The notes: generated by a model from the sequence alone, not told the origin. A stretch of DNA of 64,000 nt from Fasciola hepatica (GCA_948099385.1 CANUEZ040000168.1:11008001-11072000), one strand, 5' to 3'. Shown: positions 46,383-55,153, numbered from the stretch's first letter. Numbers and translations: made by a program.

Positions 46383-48635
46383 CTATCGTTGAGTCCGTCC
46401 AAAGCTAGCCGACCAAATGTAGAGATCGAAACATCTCTTCACAGCTTGCACCACCCTGACTGCCAGCACGGCTGCGCTGAGTTCAAGGCGTGGGATTGAG
46501 ACCGACTTCAGTGGAGCAACGCGGGCTTTGGCGAACAGGATCCTCGTGGTATATTGTCCATCTCCTGCGCACCATCGTCCGTACACCACAGCTCCATAAC
46601 CGACTTCGGATGCATCGGAAAAGGCATGTAGTTCTCCAGTCCGCGTTGTATGTCCAGGAGACAAACATCGTGGAATCCTTATGTCCTCTAATTTCTTCAG
46701 GGTATTCAGAAATTCTTCCCAGTCCAGCCGGTTCTCTCGGTCCAGTGACTGGTCCCAATCAACTTTCTTACAGCACAGCCGCTGTAGCAGGATCTTCCCG
46801 GGTAGCGGCCAGGGAGAGACGAAACCGAGCGGGTCGAACAGACTAGAGACGGCGGATAGTATGCCACGACGGGTTATTGGCAGCTCGGGAACGTTCAGTT
46901 CGAAAACAAAATCGTCCGTTTCCGCGTCCCATTGTATCCCTAAAGTGCGCTCGATAGGAAGTGGAGAGCCGTCCAAATCTCTTACCCTTTCGGCCTTTTC
47001 GTGATACGGGATGACCTTCAGCACTTCTGAAGCGTTCGACATCCATTTAGTTAGATGGAAGCCGCCCTCTTCCAGCAATCTCGTCAGACCCCTGAACTGC
47101 TCTAGAGCTGATTCCACATCATCGAATGACCCAAGGTAGTCGTCGACGTGGAAGTTCCTGCTGACGCTTTCTACCACCGTCCGATGTACTAGATCGCCAT
47201 GTTTGTTCGCTGATTCTCGGAGGGCGTAGTTCGCACAGAATGGTGATGATATGGCTCCGAAGGGGTGGACGGTCATCCTATAATTCACCACTGCGTTGTC
47301 CCGGTCGCTACCTTCCCACCACAGGAAACGCGAAGCATCTCGTTCTCCTACCGGAATCTTCACCTGGTGGAACATTTTCCTAATGTCAGCAGACAAAGCC
47401 ACTTTACCCACTCTGAAACGGCACAAAACATCGATCAGTGGTGTGGTCCAGTCAGGCCCCTGTAGTAGGCGATCGTTTAACGACTTGCCCTGAAACTTGA
47501 CCGCACAGTCGAAAACCACCCGCAGTTTATTGGGTTTCTTGGGGTTGAAAACCGGGTGGTGAGGCAGATACCAGATGCCCCTTTTGCTGTCGGTGTTGAC
47601 AGGCTTCTTTTCAACGTAACCGAGGGCCTCGTTTTGCTTCATCAAATCCGCGTATCGTTCCCACAGATTCTTGTCTCGAATGAAGCGTTCTTTTAGTCGT
47701 AGTAATCGTTGGAGAACATAATTTCTGTTGTCAATCCACGGGTCGACCGGTGTGCGCCATGGGAGGGGAACCTCGAACTGTTTTTTGAGGCCTCTAGTGC
47801 CTTGCCGCACCGTTTGTAGAGCGAAGTGATCCTCTTGAGACAACGTCGGTCTTTCGTCTCCAATTTCATGAAACTCCTTTTCATACAGCCGTTGCAGATG
47901 ATACTCTATGCGGTCCGTTTCGGCGGATAAATAATTCACGGATTCACGTACCCCTACTGGACCATATAACATCCATCCCAGAGCCGTGCGTACGGCATAA
48001 GGTGCCTGGCGGTCGCCCACTCTTTGGTCAAGCACCCAATGCGCCTCTGGCACGTCGCATCCGATGACGAAATCCACCTCATCATCTTCCCAGTCTACAA
48101 CGGTTACATCCTGCAGGTGGGGCCACCGAGTCAAGATTGCGTTCACCGACCTTGGTGCTCGCATGGGGAGATCCGCTAACGTGAATGCCTCCGTTGGTTC
48201 AATTTCCTCGTTAGTGTCTAGAGAGATGAGTTGCAGCCCTAATCTACCGGCAGTCATTACCTGTGTTCCGCCCACCGTGCTCACTGCTAACGACGTCGCT
48301 CCTTTAGCCAGTTGGTGTTTGTCGGCAAACCGCTCTTTCACTAAAGTGGCGTCGGATCCACTATCAACGAAAGCCAACGCCTTGACTATCCCAGTCGGAG
48401 TCACTACTCCCACAGCCACTACGCCTAAACGTACCGGTTCACTGGCAGATTGTGAAGTTGAACAAATCACGCTGGGCTTGGCACTCGCCTCGGATATGGT
48501 TACTCTCGCCTGATGCAGCAGCCGATGGTGTCTGCCCGTGCAGCCCTCGTAACCACATCGATTCCTTGTTCTACAGGCTGCTGCCCGGTGCGTGGTGTTG
48601 AGACAGATAAAACATGCTCCTGCAATCCTCGCCAT
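46383..48635 (-). CDS. pol: BEL-3 pol: zinc knuckle, protease, reverse transcriptase, RNase H
   Basis: 750 residues, continuous. Residues 1-40 are the zinc knuckles CFICLNTTHRAAAC and CGYEGCTGRHHRLLH. About 75-105 is the aspartic protease (AFVDSGSDATLV, DSG catalytic triad). About 190-290 is the DUF1758-like and spacer part with VPEAHWVLDQRVGDRQAPYA. About 370-560 is the RT with VALSADIRKMFHQVKIPV (motif A), AISSPFCANYAL (motif B) and FHVDDYLGS (motif C). About 570-640 is the Peptidase_A17-type spacer. About 660-740 is RNase H with LHAFSDASEVGYGAVVYGRW. The frame is in phase with gag, separated by TGA 48639-48641. It ends at TAG 46383-46385 because a base is missing before the TDSTIVL motif, a lesion shared with BEL-1. 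Confidence 0.95.
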   Translation of the reverse strand: MARIAGACFICLNTTHRAAACRTRNRCGYEGCTGRHHRLLHQARVTISEASAKPSVICSTSQSASEPVRLGVVAVGVVTPTGIVKALAFVDSGSDATLVKERFADKHQLAKGATSLAVSTVGGTQVMTAGRLGLQLISLDTNEEIEPTEAFTLADLPMRAPRSVNAILTRWPHLQDVTVVDWEDDEVDFVIGCDVPEAHWVLDQRVGDRQAPYAVRTALGWMLYGPVGVRESVNYLSAETDRIEYHLQRLYEKEFHEIGDERPTLSQEDHFALQTVRQGTRGLKKQFEVPLPWRTPVDPWIDNRNYVLQRLLRLKERFIRDKNLWERYADLMKQNEALGYVEKKPVNTDSKRGIWYLPHHPVFNPKKPNKLRVVFDCAVKFQGKSLNDRLLQGPDWTTPLIDVLCRFRVGKVALSADIRKMFHQVKIPVGERDASRFLWWEGSDRDNAVVNYRMTVHPFGAISSPFCANYALRESANKHGDLVHRTVVESVSRNFHVDDYLGSFDDVESALEQFRGLTRLLEEGGFHLTKWMSNASEVLKVIPYHEKAERVRDLDGSPLPIERTLGIQWDAETDDFVFELNVPELPITRRGILSAVSSLFDPLGFVSPWPLPGKILLQRLCCKKVDWDQSLDRENRLDWEEFLNTLKKLEDIRIPRCLSPGHTTRTGELHAFSDASEVGYGAVVYGRWCAGDGQYTTRILFAKARVAPLKSVSIPRLELSAAVLAVRVVQAVKRCFDLYIWSASFGRTQR

Positions 48636-48638
48636 TCC

Positions 48639-49757
48639 TCACCGTTCGTCCATTGTGGCGTTGCCGAACTTGGGGCATTCTGGTGGGCCATGGCTAGTAC
48701 CACAGGATCTGCAATTTGGTTTCGCCGTAGCATCTCGTGAAATGACGTGTGTATTGGTCCAGGGCTGGTACTTTGGATGTTCCCGTACAGGGGTGTGGAC
48801 TTGGCTAGTACTGGGCTTGTTTGCTCGGTTGCTGTCCCGGATGAGTTGGCCGAATCTGCTGTCAGCTATCTTCGTTTGCCTGTCTAAGTATTCAGTCAGG
48901 TCTTCGAAGTTGGCTTCTCTGTCGCTTCGGCTTATCCGTTCCGCTTCTTCCGCCCACCGACCCTGTAGTTCGGGAGAGAGGTGACGGACTATGCCTTCCA
49001 AAGTGTGCATGGCGTCTAGATCAGCCCTGTAACCTAAATGGTCGAGGGCTATTGAGCAGTTCTGCATCTAAATCACCAGGTAAGCCATGGTGTAGACGTC
49101 GCCCTTGGTTCTCTTTGCCTCTGCCATCACGCCCTCTATTAGGTTACGGGCTACTTTGAAAGGTTGGCCAAACAAGTCCCTTAGAATCTTCCTTGCCCTT
49201 GTGTAGCCTTGTTCTGGGTCGAGCATGGTGCACCCGTCGATAGCTTCTCTTGCTCGGCCTCGGCAGTAGTGAGTAAGGTAAAGAAGCCTTTGCCCAGGGT
49301 CGGTTACCTTATTTTCAACGAACGTCTCGAACTGCTTGACAAACTTGCAGTATTGCTCAGCTCGCCCGTCGAAAACCGTTAACTCCACTCTAGGCAGATC
49401 AATCGATGGTGGTTTGTAGTCGGCGACCGGCGTGGGGTTCCCTACCTTATTGCACCCTAAACTATCGGAAGTGTCGAAGTCACTGGTCTCATGCTCTCGC
49501 TCTTTCTGTGTACACTTCTCTGCTTCCTGCGCCTGTAGTCTGGCCGAAAGTAACTGTTGCTCTAGTTCTAGTATTATCAGCTTATATAAATCGACATCCT
49601 TACGATCAATATTGTTTTCAATAACACATGAACTAGCACTGACAGGACTAGGCGATCTAGCATTACCTAAAGAATCATATGTACCCAAAACCTCCCCAGA
49701 GACTTGCCGTATTACTTCCTGTCCGGATTCGACTGCCTTTGATCCTTTTCTTGGCAT
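48639..49757 (-). CDS. gag: BEL-3 gag polyprotein, interrupted by in-frame TAG
   Basis: The first 229 residues (49757-49068) and the next 142 (49067-48639) are in one frame, separated by TAG at 49068-49070. The domains are as in BEL-2: N-terminal helix-rich part, DUF1759-like capsid region, a second helical part (HLSPELQGRWAEEAERISRS), then CRSCGTSHGPPECPKF. It differs from the BEL-2 product at one residue that I can see (Ser for Ile in TSD-x-LGC). It ends TMDER followed by TGA and then GMARIAGACFICL in the same frame. Confidence 0.93.
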
Positions 49758-49800
49758 TTTGCGTGATTTTTCCTCGTTCCAAAATTGATCTATTGAGTAT

Positions 49801-50177
49801 TGTTACGAACGTTTGAGCAATGCGTAGCCAAATTCGCAACGGATCCCGAAATCAAAAGACGATTATCCGTGATATTCTACGATACTAGATTATTACAATA
49901 AACAATGACATAAACAATATACAAACCTCAATAATACGATCACAAGGACTCAACAACGAGAAACCGAATAGCAGCGTGTAAGCAGACAGCACGTGCGTCA
50001 CGCAGGTCCTGAACAAGGATGTGCCATAGTAGCGCTCTGGGCGCGAACAAACAACAATTGGTCCAGAAAAACAACCAGTTCGTAAAGACAAGTCAATAGT
50101 GTATGGAAATGAGTGATGTTGGGAAAAACACTGAATCGCGAGGGAAAAAGGGGGATTTTCCACGACCGGCTGTTACA
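49801..50177 (-). repeat. BEL-3 5' LTR
   Basis: 377 bp; on the minus strand it precedes the gag ATG by 43 bp. Promoter and transcription start should lie here by analogy with other LTR elements. I could not pick a convincing TATA box. Confidence 0.96.
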
Positions 50178-50182
50178 AGCCG
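50178..50182 (+). repeat. Target site duplication of BEL-3, right copy (AGCCG)
   Basis: Second copy of the 5-bp duplication, followed by CCCGACGACGAG of the BEL-2 pol gene. Confidence 0.95.
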
Positions 50183-50683
50183 CCCGACGACGAGACGCTG
50201 AACACCGTCATGACTGAGGTGGAGTGAATCCTGAACAACCGCCTCCTGGTTCCAGTATTGAACGGCGACCCCACCCACCTGGCGCTCACCCCAAACGACT
50301 TATTGACGCTAAGGTCGAACGAGGGTTTCCAAGGGCCGGTAAACCTTCGTGGGAGCTACCTCCAGGGGTGGAAGCAAGCGAACTATCTGGCCAAGGTCTT
50401 CTGGAGGCGATGGCTACGGAAGTACCTACCGGCTTTGCAGACTCGACAGAAGTGGCTGGCCAAAACAAGACCATTCAAAGTTGGGGACGTGGTTATGATC
50501 GCCGACGAACGCGCACATTTCAGCGCTTGGTCTTTGGGAGTAGTTACGGAAACCATCAAAAGCACTGACGAAATGATAAGAACGGTGAAGGTGAAGACAG
50601 CTAACGGAGTGCTCATTCGCGACATACGCAGTATTAACCTACTCGAGAGCGAAGACGGAGGAGCTGATAACCCTGAGGCCTAG
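50183..50683 (+). pseudogene. pol: BEL-2 pol C-terminus (DUF5641)
   Basis: The plus-strand frame PPDDETLNTVMTEVE, then a TGA (where BEL-3 has CGA, Arg), then ILNNRLLVPVLNGD, HLALTPNDLLTLR and VGDVVMIADE to the TAG at 50681-50683. It matches 44564-45090 of BEL-3. This is what remains of pol at the right side of the internal deletion. Confidence 0.92.
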
Positions 50684-51388
50684 TAAACCTTTTTCACACC
50701 AGTAATCGAGGTGGATAAAGAAACACCATATATAACACACAATCTCCGTCAAACACGTTAAGGTGCTCGCGGTCTTTTCGTTGACATTACAGAAGGTTCT
50801 TTCCGATATGTGGTGATGAGTGCGATTCCATTATACATCCCGATACATACACGCATGCACGACGCACTCTACATCCCGTAAACCCATCAAACATGTGACA
50901 GTGTTCGTTGTTTTGCTTTCGTTGACGCTACCGAATGCCCCTTGCATAAGTGGAAGTAGCGGAGCTCAGGTCACACACACATGCTACATTTACTCGTTTT
51001 CTTGCCACGCGGTCTTTTGTTGACATTGCAGAAAGTCCTCCTTTGACGTGTAGTCATACCTGTGATTTCATTGTTACCCCGGCACACGCACACACACACA
51101 CGCACTCACACACACACTCAAGCGCGTACATCCAGGACCGGACGGCCCCTTACGAGGACAACGTCTATGTGACCATTCACGCCCGCCATCGGTCATTTGG
51201 TCTTGTGGAAGATGTAGACTAGCCTCACGTCTATGTATCCAATGGATTAGGTGCGACCAGTAGTAGAACGTCGACGACGAGCATAAGACGCGCGCACTGA
51301 CAGCAGGGCCTAGGCAGGTAGGAAGAATCAGTACCTTTATACCGAACCTTTGACTCTGCTAAGGATCCAGGAGGATTTTGGTGGGCGG
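50684..51388 (+). other. BEL-2 3' untranslated region with (CA)n
   Basis: Near-copy of 43859-44563 in reverse. It contains a CA-rich microsatellite at about 51082-51118 and ends in the purine-rich GGAGGATTTTGGTGGGCGG directly before the 3' LTR, a likely polypurine tract. Confidence 0.85.
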
Positions 51389-51765
51389 TGTAACAGCCGG
51401 TCGTGGAAAATCCCCCTTTTTCCCTCGCGATTCAGTGTTTTTCCCAACATCACTCATTTCCATACACTATTGACTTGTCTTTACGAACTGGTTGTTTTTC
51501 TGGACCAATTGTTGTTTGTTCGCGCCCAGAGCGCTACTATGGCACATCCTTGTTCAGGACCTGCGTGACGCACGTGCTGTCTGCTCACACGCTGCTATTC
51601 GGTTTCTCGTTGTTGAGTCCTTGTGATCGTATTATTGAGGTTTGTATATTGTTTATGTCATTGTTTATTGTAATAATCTAGTATCGTAGAATATCACGGA
51701 TAATCGTCTTTTGATTTCGGGATCCGTTGCGAATTTGGCTACGCATTGCTCAAACTTTCTGAACA
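51389..51765 (+). repeat. BEL-2 3' LTR
   Basis: 377 bp. It differs from the 5' LTR at one internal base (C for T near 51587) and at three bases in the last ten, so it ends in TGAACA instead of GTAACA. No clear target duplication flanks BEL-2. Confidence 0.94.
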
Positions 51766-51986
51766 CCCCTCCCTCGGTATAGAAACTTCAGATTTCTAGT
51801 AGGCTCTTCAATTTTTTCCTTCCTTTTCCGTTGCTCTTCCTTTGCACACCTCCAGTTTTCCTTTGATCTCTCCAGGAAAAACAGTGTACACAACTGTCAC
51901 ACGTACTGCACTTTGCACTCTTTTATGGTGCTTTTTCAGGGGTTTTCACGCACGGCGGAATCATTGTTCAACCCCACCCCCGAAAT
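51766..51986. other. Spacer between BEL-2 and the Penelope-like element
   Basis: 221 bp, T/C-rich, no gene or repeat recognised. Confidence 0.5.
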
Positions 51987-51998
51987 TGATACTGGTTT
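51987..51998 (+). repeat. 12-bp direct repeat flanking the Penelope-like element, left copy
   Basis: TGATACTGGTTT; the identical 12 bases occur at 55154-55165 directly after the right arm. Best read as the target site duplication of the element. Confidence 0.85.
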
Positions 51999-52016
51999 GC
52001 TATGATGTTCTGATCG

Positions 52017-52833
52017 CTGAGCTTGGCGTTTAGATCGCAAACGTTTCATCACCAGTCGAGGTGACATCGTCAGTGCATGTGCGCTGTTGGTAGTGATCTC
52101 TTATATTTATAGGTTTGTAATTATTCCTGACCTTGAGCTCCGTAGACGTGCCCAAGGCTCGACGTTTGTTTTACGGCTTCGCCTCGAAGAACTTGACCTT
52201 TGACCTTTGACCTTTGACAGTTGACGTCCCGCTCGGTGATCTTGAATTCTTTTCGCTTTGCTCTGTTGTTGCCATTTTTTGATATTTGAATTCTCGGCGA
52301 GTCAGTTCCGAAGATGTATGAGTGTAAAAACTCAGATTCAATAATACGGGTTGAGTGATTTTGGTCGACTAATTCCGCCCCTGGCATTCTTGATTAGTTC
52401 AACTGTCTTCTCTTCATCCGACTGTAGACGTGATCCAATTCAATATGTCTATTGATTGAATTGTTTGAAGAGTGCCAGGCTTCCAAAAACTCCCTTGCGT
52501 GCCTTGTGGTTGCTTGATCCAAAATTTTAACGTCGTCCAGATTAAACTTGTGTCCTTCTTGATCCTCGTGGACGGATATGAGAGAGAATGGGTCATGTCT
52601 CTTTGTGGCCAGTTTATGCTCGTGCATTCGAGTGGCAACTTTTCTCCCGTTTTGACCGATGTAGCATTTGCAGCAGTCCATACACTTCACTTTGTATATA
52701 ACGTTTCTTCTTTCTTCGGTTTTGAGTTGTTCTTTCGGTTTTGATACGAGTTTTCTCAGGGTTTTGGTTGGTCTGTGGGCAACTGTTATGTCTTGGGATT
52801 GGAGCAATCTTGCAGTTGTTTCAGAGACGTTTT
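52017..52833 (-). repeat. Left arm of 817-bp inverted repeat
   Basis: Reverse complement of 54337-55153, with no mismatch that I noticed in the parts compared. It holds the GIY-YIG coding part, a TTTGACC tandem (about 52195-52220) and the 3' end of the element. Confidence 0.93.
52025..52073 (-). ncRNA. Hammerhead-like core in Penelope arm (left copy)
   Basis: On the minus strand: CTGACGA, a 6-bp stem GTCACC/GGTGAT closed by a short loop, GAAA, then a 5-bp stem CGTTT/AAACG. This is the order of a hammerhead ribozyme core. Hammerhead ribozymes are established features of Penelope-like terminal repeats. However, the base before the expected cleavage site is C instead of U and I cannot form stem I locally, so it may be a dead or mistaken motif. 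Confidence 0.4.
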
Positions 52834-52926
52834 TGATGTATGGTAGTGTGATCCTTCTGTTTGGTTGTGTTCTTTGGTTTATTTTTCTATTCATCCCATA
52901 CACGGTTCTTCTTATGAAGTTTCTAT
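52394..52926 (-). pseudogene. Penelope-like GIY-YIG endonuclease domain
   Basis: The 169-residue frame from 52903 ends RRQLN and TAA. It reads VIYKVKCMDCCKCYIGQNGR: a GIY-YIG nuclease start with the I-Y and Y-I-G tyrosines, followed by the conserved Arg (ATRMHEH). The Cys cluster before YIG is as in Penelope-like nucleases. The glutamate of the nuclease fits FLEAWHS. The first 40 residues (GMNRKINQRTQPNRR) are the RT-EN linker. A frameshift near 52926 separates it from the RT. The nuclease would nick target DNA for primed reverse transcription. Confidence 0.92.
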
Positions 52927-53860
52927 ATATCCGTTTCGCTGGAACATTCTGAAGAGGTAGTTTTCTTCTTGCGTTCTCAGTTCAATTGTGCTGCAGTGGG
53001 TTTTAGCTCTCGTGAACAGGGTCCGAATGCATGACCTTTTATGGTGATTTGGGTGATTGCTGTGAAAGTTTAATACTTGATCCGTGTGTGTTTGTTTCCG
53101 ATACACCGATGTCTCCAGTGTGCCGTTGGCATTTCTTTTCACGAGCACGTCCAAAAATGCCAATTCTCCATTGTTCTCTGATTCCATGGTGAACTTAATG
53201 TCGTTGGAGATGTTATTAATTGTTTTTTGTGTGTTTTCAATATCCGAGCGTTTTATGATGACGAAAGTGTCATCCACATATCTGACCCAAAGTTTCGGCC
53301 GGATCCTTGGTAGTGCAATGTTTTCCAGGGCCTGCATTACAGCTTCAGCGAGAAATCCGGATATTGGTGAACCCATTGGTGTTCTTTTGATTTGTTCGTA
53401 CACGTCACCATCAAATTTGAAATAGGTGTATAGGCACATTTCCAGCAGTTCGTGAGTTGTTTGTGCTTCTAGTGGTTTGTCTGGGTAGTGGTCTTGAAGG
53501 AGTTCTTTGGTTACGTTCTTTGCTAAGTTCAAATCAATCGAAGTAAAAAGTGCAGTGACATCAAATGAAATCATCACTTCGTCTTCTTCCATGGTTACGT
53601 TTTTTATTCGTTCCAAAAACTGCTGCGCGTTGGTTACGGAGTTATTTGATCCGCATTTCAGTGGTTTCAAACGTCTTCATAGTTCTTTGGCCAAGTTATA
53701 TGTTGGAGATCCAGGGAGGGAGACGATGGGTCTGAGTGGAATACCTTCTTTGTGCACCTTGGGTAATCCGTAGAACTGTGCGGCGTTTGAGGCTTCAGCT
53801 TTCATCCTCCAACATTCCTCTTTAGTAATTCTTTGCATGTCCTGTAACTTCTTCAGGGTT
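52912..53860 (-). pseudogene. Penelope-like reverse transcriptase domain
   Basis: Minus strand, frame of 53670, open downstream to TAA near 52912. Upstream of a TGA at 53677-53679 the same frame reads FYGLPKVHKEGIPLRPIVS and GSPTYNLAKEL, the first conserved RT block of Penelope elements. Downstream are MISFDVTALFTSID (motif A with Asp), TPMGSPISGFLAEAVM (motif B), LWVRYVDDTFVII (motif C, YVDD) and LAFLDVLV. All catalytic aspartates are present. Lesions are only the TGA and the two flanking frameshifts. Confidence 0.93.
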
Positions 53861-53927
53861 TTATTGATTTTCTTTTCGAGTTTTTCGGTTGGATCAGCGT
53901 CCAGTAGACGGTAGGTCGTGGTGTCTT

Positions 53928-54336
53928 TCAGTAGTTGTTTGGTTTTTCAATGTAGTTGGCCTTGTCCAGGATGACCGTCATTCTTCCTTTGTCAGCCGGT
54001 AGGATGATGATGCTTTTATCCTTCTTCAGGGTTTGTAGTGCTCTGTGTTCTGTATCTGAGAGAGCATTGAATGGTCTGTTGTGGAGCATGTTAGGGACTA
54101 TGATTTGCCTTAGCTTGCATGTAGTATCCTCGGGCAAACCTGATGACTTGAGTGCACGTTCCAGTTCGGCAAGGTATTCGTTCGTTGTGGCGTTTCCCAG
54201 GTTGAAGTTGAGTCCCTTTTGGAGTACTTTGTGCTCTTCTGTTGATAGTGGCCGAGATGACAAATTATTGACCCATGTCTTGTTTTCGGTTTCTTCGAGG
54301 CCCCTCGTGAGCTTCTCTAGCTTCCTGGCTAATAAT
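53928..54336 (-). pseudogene. Penelope-like N-terminal domain
   Basis: The frame contains LEKLTRGLEETENKTWVNNL, then LQKGLNFNL and IIILPADKGRMTVILDK, which precedes the RT in Penelope proteins. A missing base near 53945 ends it as EKPNNY; the next frame continues LLKDTTTYRLL toward the RT. The open frame extends right to 54395, but those first 20 residues come from the inverted arm and replace the natural start, which is lost. Confidence 0.88.
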
Positions 54337-54362
54337 AAAACGTCTCTGAAACAACTGCAAGA

Positions 54363-54776
54363 TTGCTCCAATCCCAAGACATAACAGTTGCCCACAGACC
54401 AACCAAAACCCTGAGAAAACTCGTATCAAAACCGAAAGAACAACTCAAAACCGAAGAAAGAAGAAACGTTATATACAAAGTGAAGTGTATGGACTGCTGC
54501 AAATGCTACATCGGTCAAAACGGGAGAAAAGTTGCCACTCGAATGCACGAGCATAAACTGGCCACAAAGAGACATGACCCATTCTCTCTCATATCCGTCC
54601 ACGAGGATCAAGAAGGACACAAGTTTAATCTGGACGACGTTAAAATTTTGGATCAAGCAACCACAAGGCACGCAAGGGAGTTTTTGGAAGCCTGGCACTC
54701 TTCAAACAATTCAATCAATAGACATATTGAATTGGATCACGTCTACAGTCGGATGAAGAGAAGACAGTTGAACTAA
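54363..54776 (+). pseudogene. Inverted second copy of the GIY-YIG endonuclease
   Basis: 137 residues identical to the C-terminal part of the frame at 52394-52903, from LQSQDITVAHRPTK through VIYKVKC and YIGQNGR to RRQLN and TAA. It lacks an RT upstream on its own strand. The start used is an internal codon; no real start exists. Confidence 0.9.
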
Positions 54777-55096
54777 TCAAGAATGCCAGGGGCGGAATTA
54801 GTCGACCAAAATCACTCAACCCGTATTATTGAATCTGAGTTTTTACACTCATACATCTTCGGAACTGACTCGCCGAGAATTCAAATATCAAAAAATGGCA
54901 ACAACAGAGCAAAGCGAAAAGAATTCAAGATCACCGAGCGGGACGTCAACTGTCAAAGGTCAAAGGTCAAAGGTCAAGTTCTTCGAGGCGAAGCCGTAAA
55001 ACAAACGTCGAGCCTTGGGCACGTCTACGGAGCTCAAGGTCAGGAATAATTACAAACCTATAAATATAAGAGATCACTACCAACAGCGCACATGCA

Positions 55097-55145
55097 CTGA
55101 CGATGTCACCTCGACTGGTGATGAAACGTTTGCGATCTAAACGCC
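55097..55145 (+). ncRNA. Hammerhead-like core in Penelope arm (right copy)
   Basis: CTGACGA at 55097-55103, stem II GTCACC (55105-55110) with GGTGAT (55117-55122), GAAA at 55123-55126, stem III CGTTT (55127-55131) with AAACG (55139-55143), then CC. Same sequence as the left copy; same caveats. Confidence 0.4.
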
Positions 55146-55153
55146 AAGCTCAG

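Larger units (their letters stand above)
43482..50177 (-). mobile_element. Full-length young BEL/Pao LTR retrotransposon (BEL-3)
   Basis: 6696 bp with two 377-bp LTRs that differ at a single position (43491-43492 region against 49810), a perfect 5-bp target duplication AGCCG, and long open gag and pol frames on the minus strand. Order: 5' LTR, gag, zinc knuckle, protease, RT, RNase H, integrase, DUF5641, 3' UTR, 3' LTR. The coding chain is interrupted by TAG 49068-49070, TGA 48639-48641, a frameshift followed by TAA near 46375-46390, and a one-base deletion near 45150. Near-identical LTRs mean a very recent insertion. It landed in BEL-2. Confidence 0.96.
41575..51765 (+). mobile_element. Internally deleted BEL element (BEL-2), split by BEL-3
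   Basis: BEL-2 consists of 41575-43481 and 50178-51765. In order it has a 5' LTR, complete gag, zinc knuckle and protease start, then directly the DUF5641 end of pol, a 3' UTR and a 3' LTR. Most of the protease, the RT, RNase H and integrase core are missing. The deletion point is a 5-bp overlap GAGCA at about 43469-43473. BEL-3 (43482-50177) sits in the opposite direction 8 bp beyond the deletion point. Without BEL-3 the unit would be about 3.5 kb. The LTRs differ at four positions by my count. It is a non-autonomous derivative that kept gag and both ends. Confidence 0.93.
51999..55153 (-). mobile_element. Penelope-like element with inverted terminal copy of its 3' end
   Basis: Minus-strand order: an inverted copy of the 3' part (54337-55153), the N-terminal domain, the reverse transcriptase, GIY-YIG endonuclease, and the 3' end (52017-52833 being the matching arm). 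An 18-bp extension (51999-52016) lies between the left direct repeat and the arm. Penelope-like elements are known to carry an RT related to telomerase, a C-terminal GIY-YIG nuclease and partial tandem or inverted terminal copies, all seen here. The protein frame has three lesions: a one-base loss near 53945, a TGA at 53677-53679 and a one-base loss near 52926. The 12-bp flanking repeats mark the unit as one insertion. Confidence 0.93.
54337..55153 (+). repeat. Right arm of 817-bp inverted repeat
   Basis: Inverted copy of 52017-52833 at the 5' end of the element. The junction with the N-terminal domain is at AAAACGTCTCTG (54337-54348). Confidence 0.93.

Noticed and set aside
41566..51775. Target site duplication for BEL-2 (CTCCC/CCCCT)
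   Set aside because: Similar composition but no exact match at the LTR edges.
52017..55153. Long inverted repeat read as a DNA transposon or foldback element
   Set aside because: The arms encode GIY-YIG and the interior a Penelope RT. The flanking repeat is 12 bp, longer than usual for cut-and-paste families, and there is no transposase.
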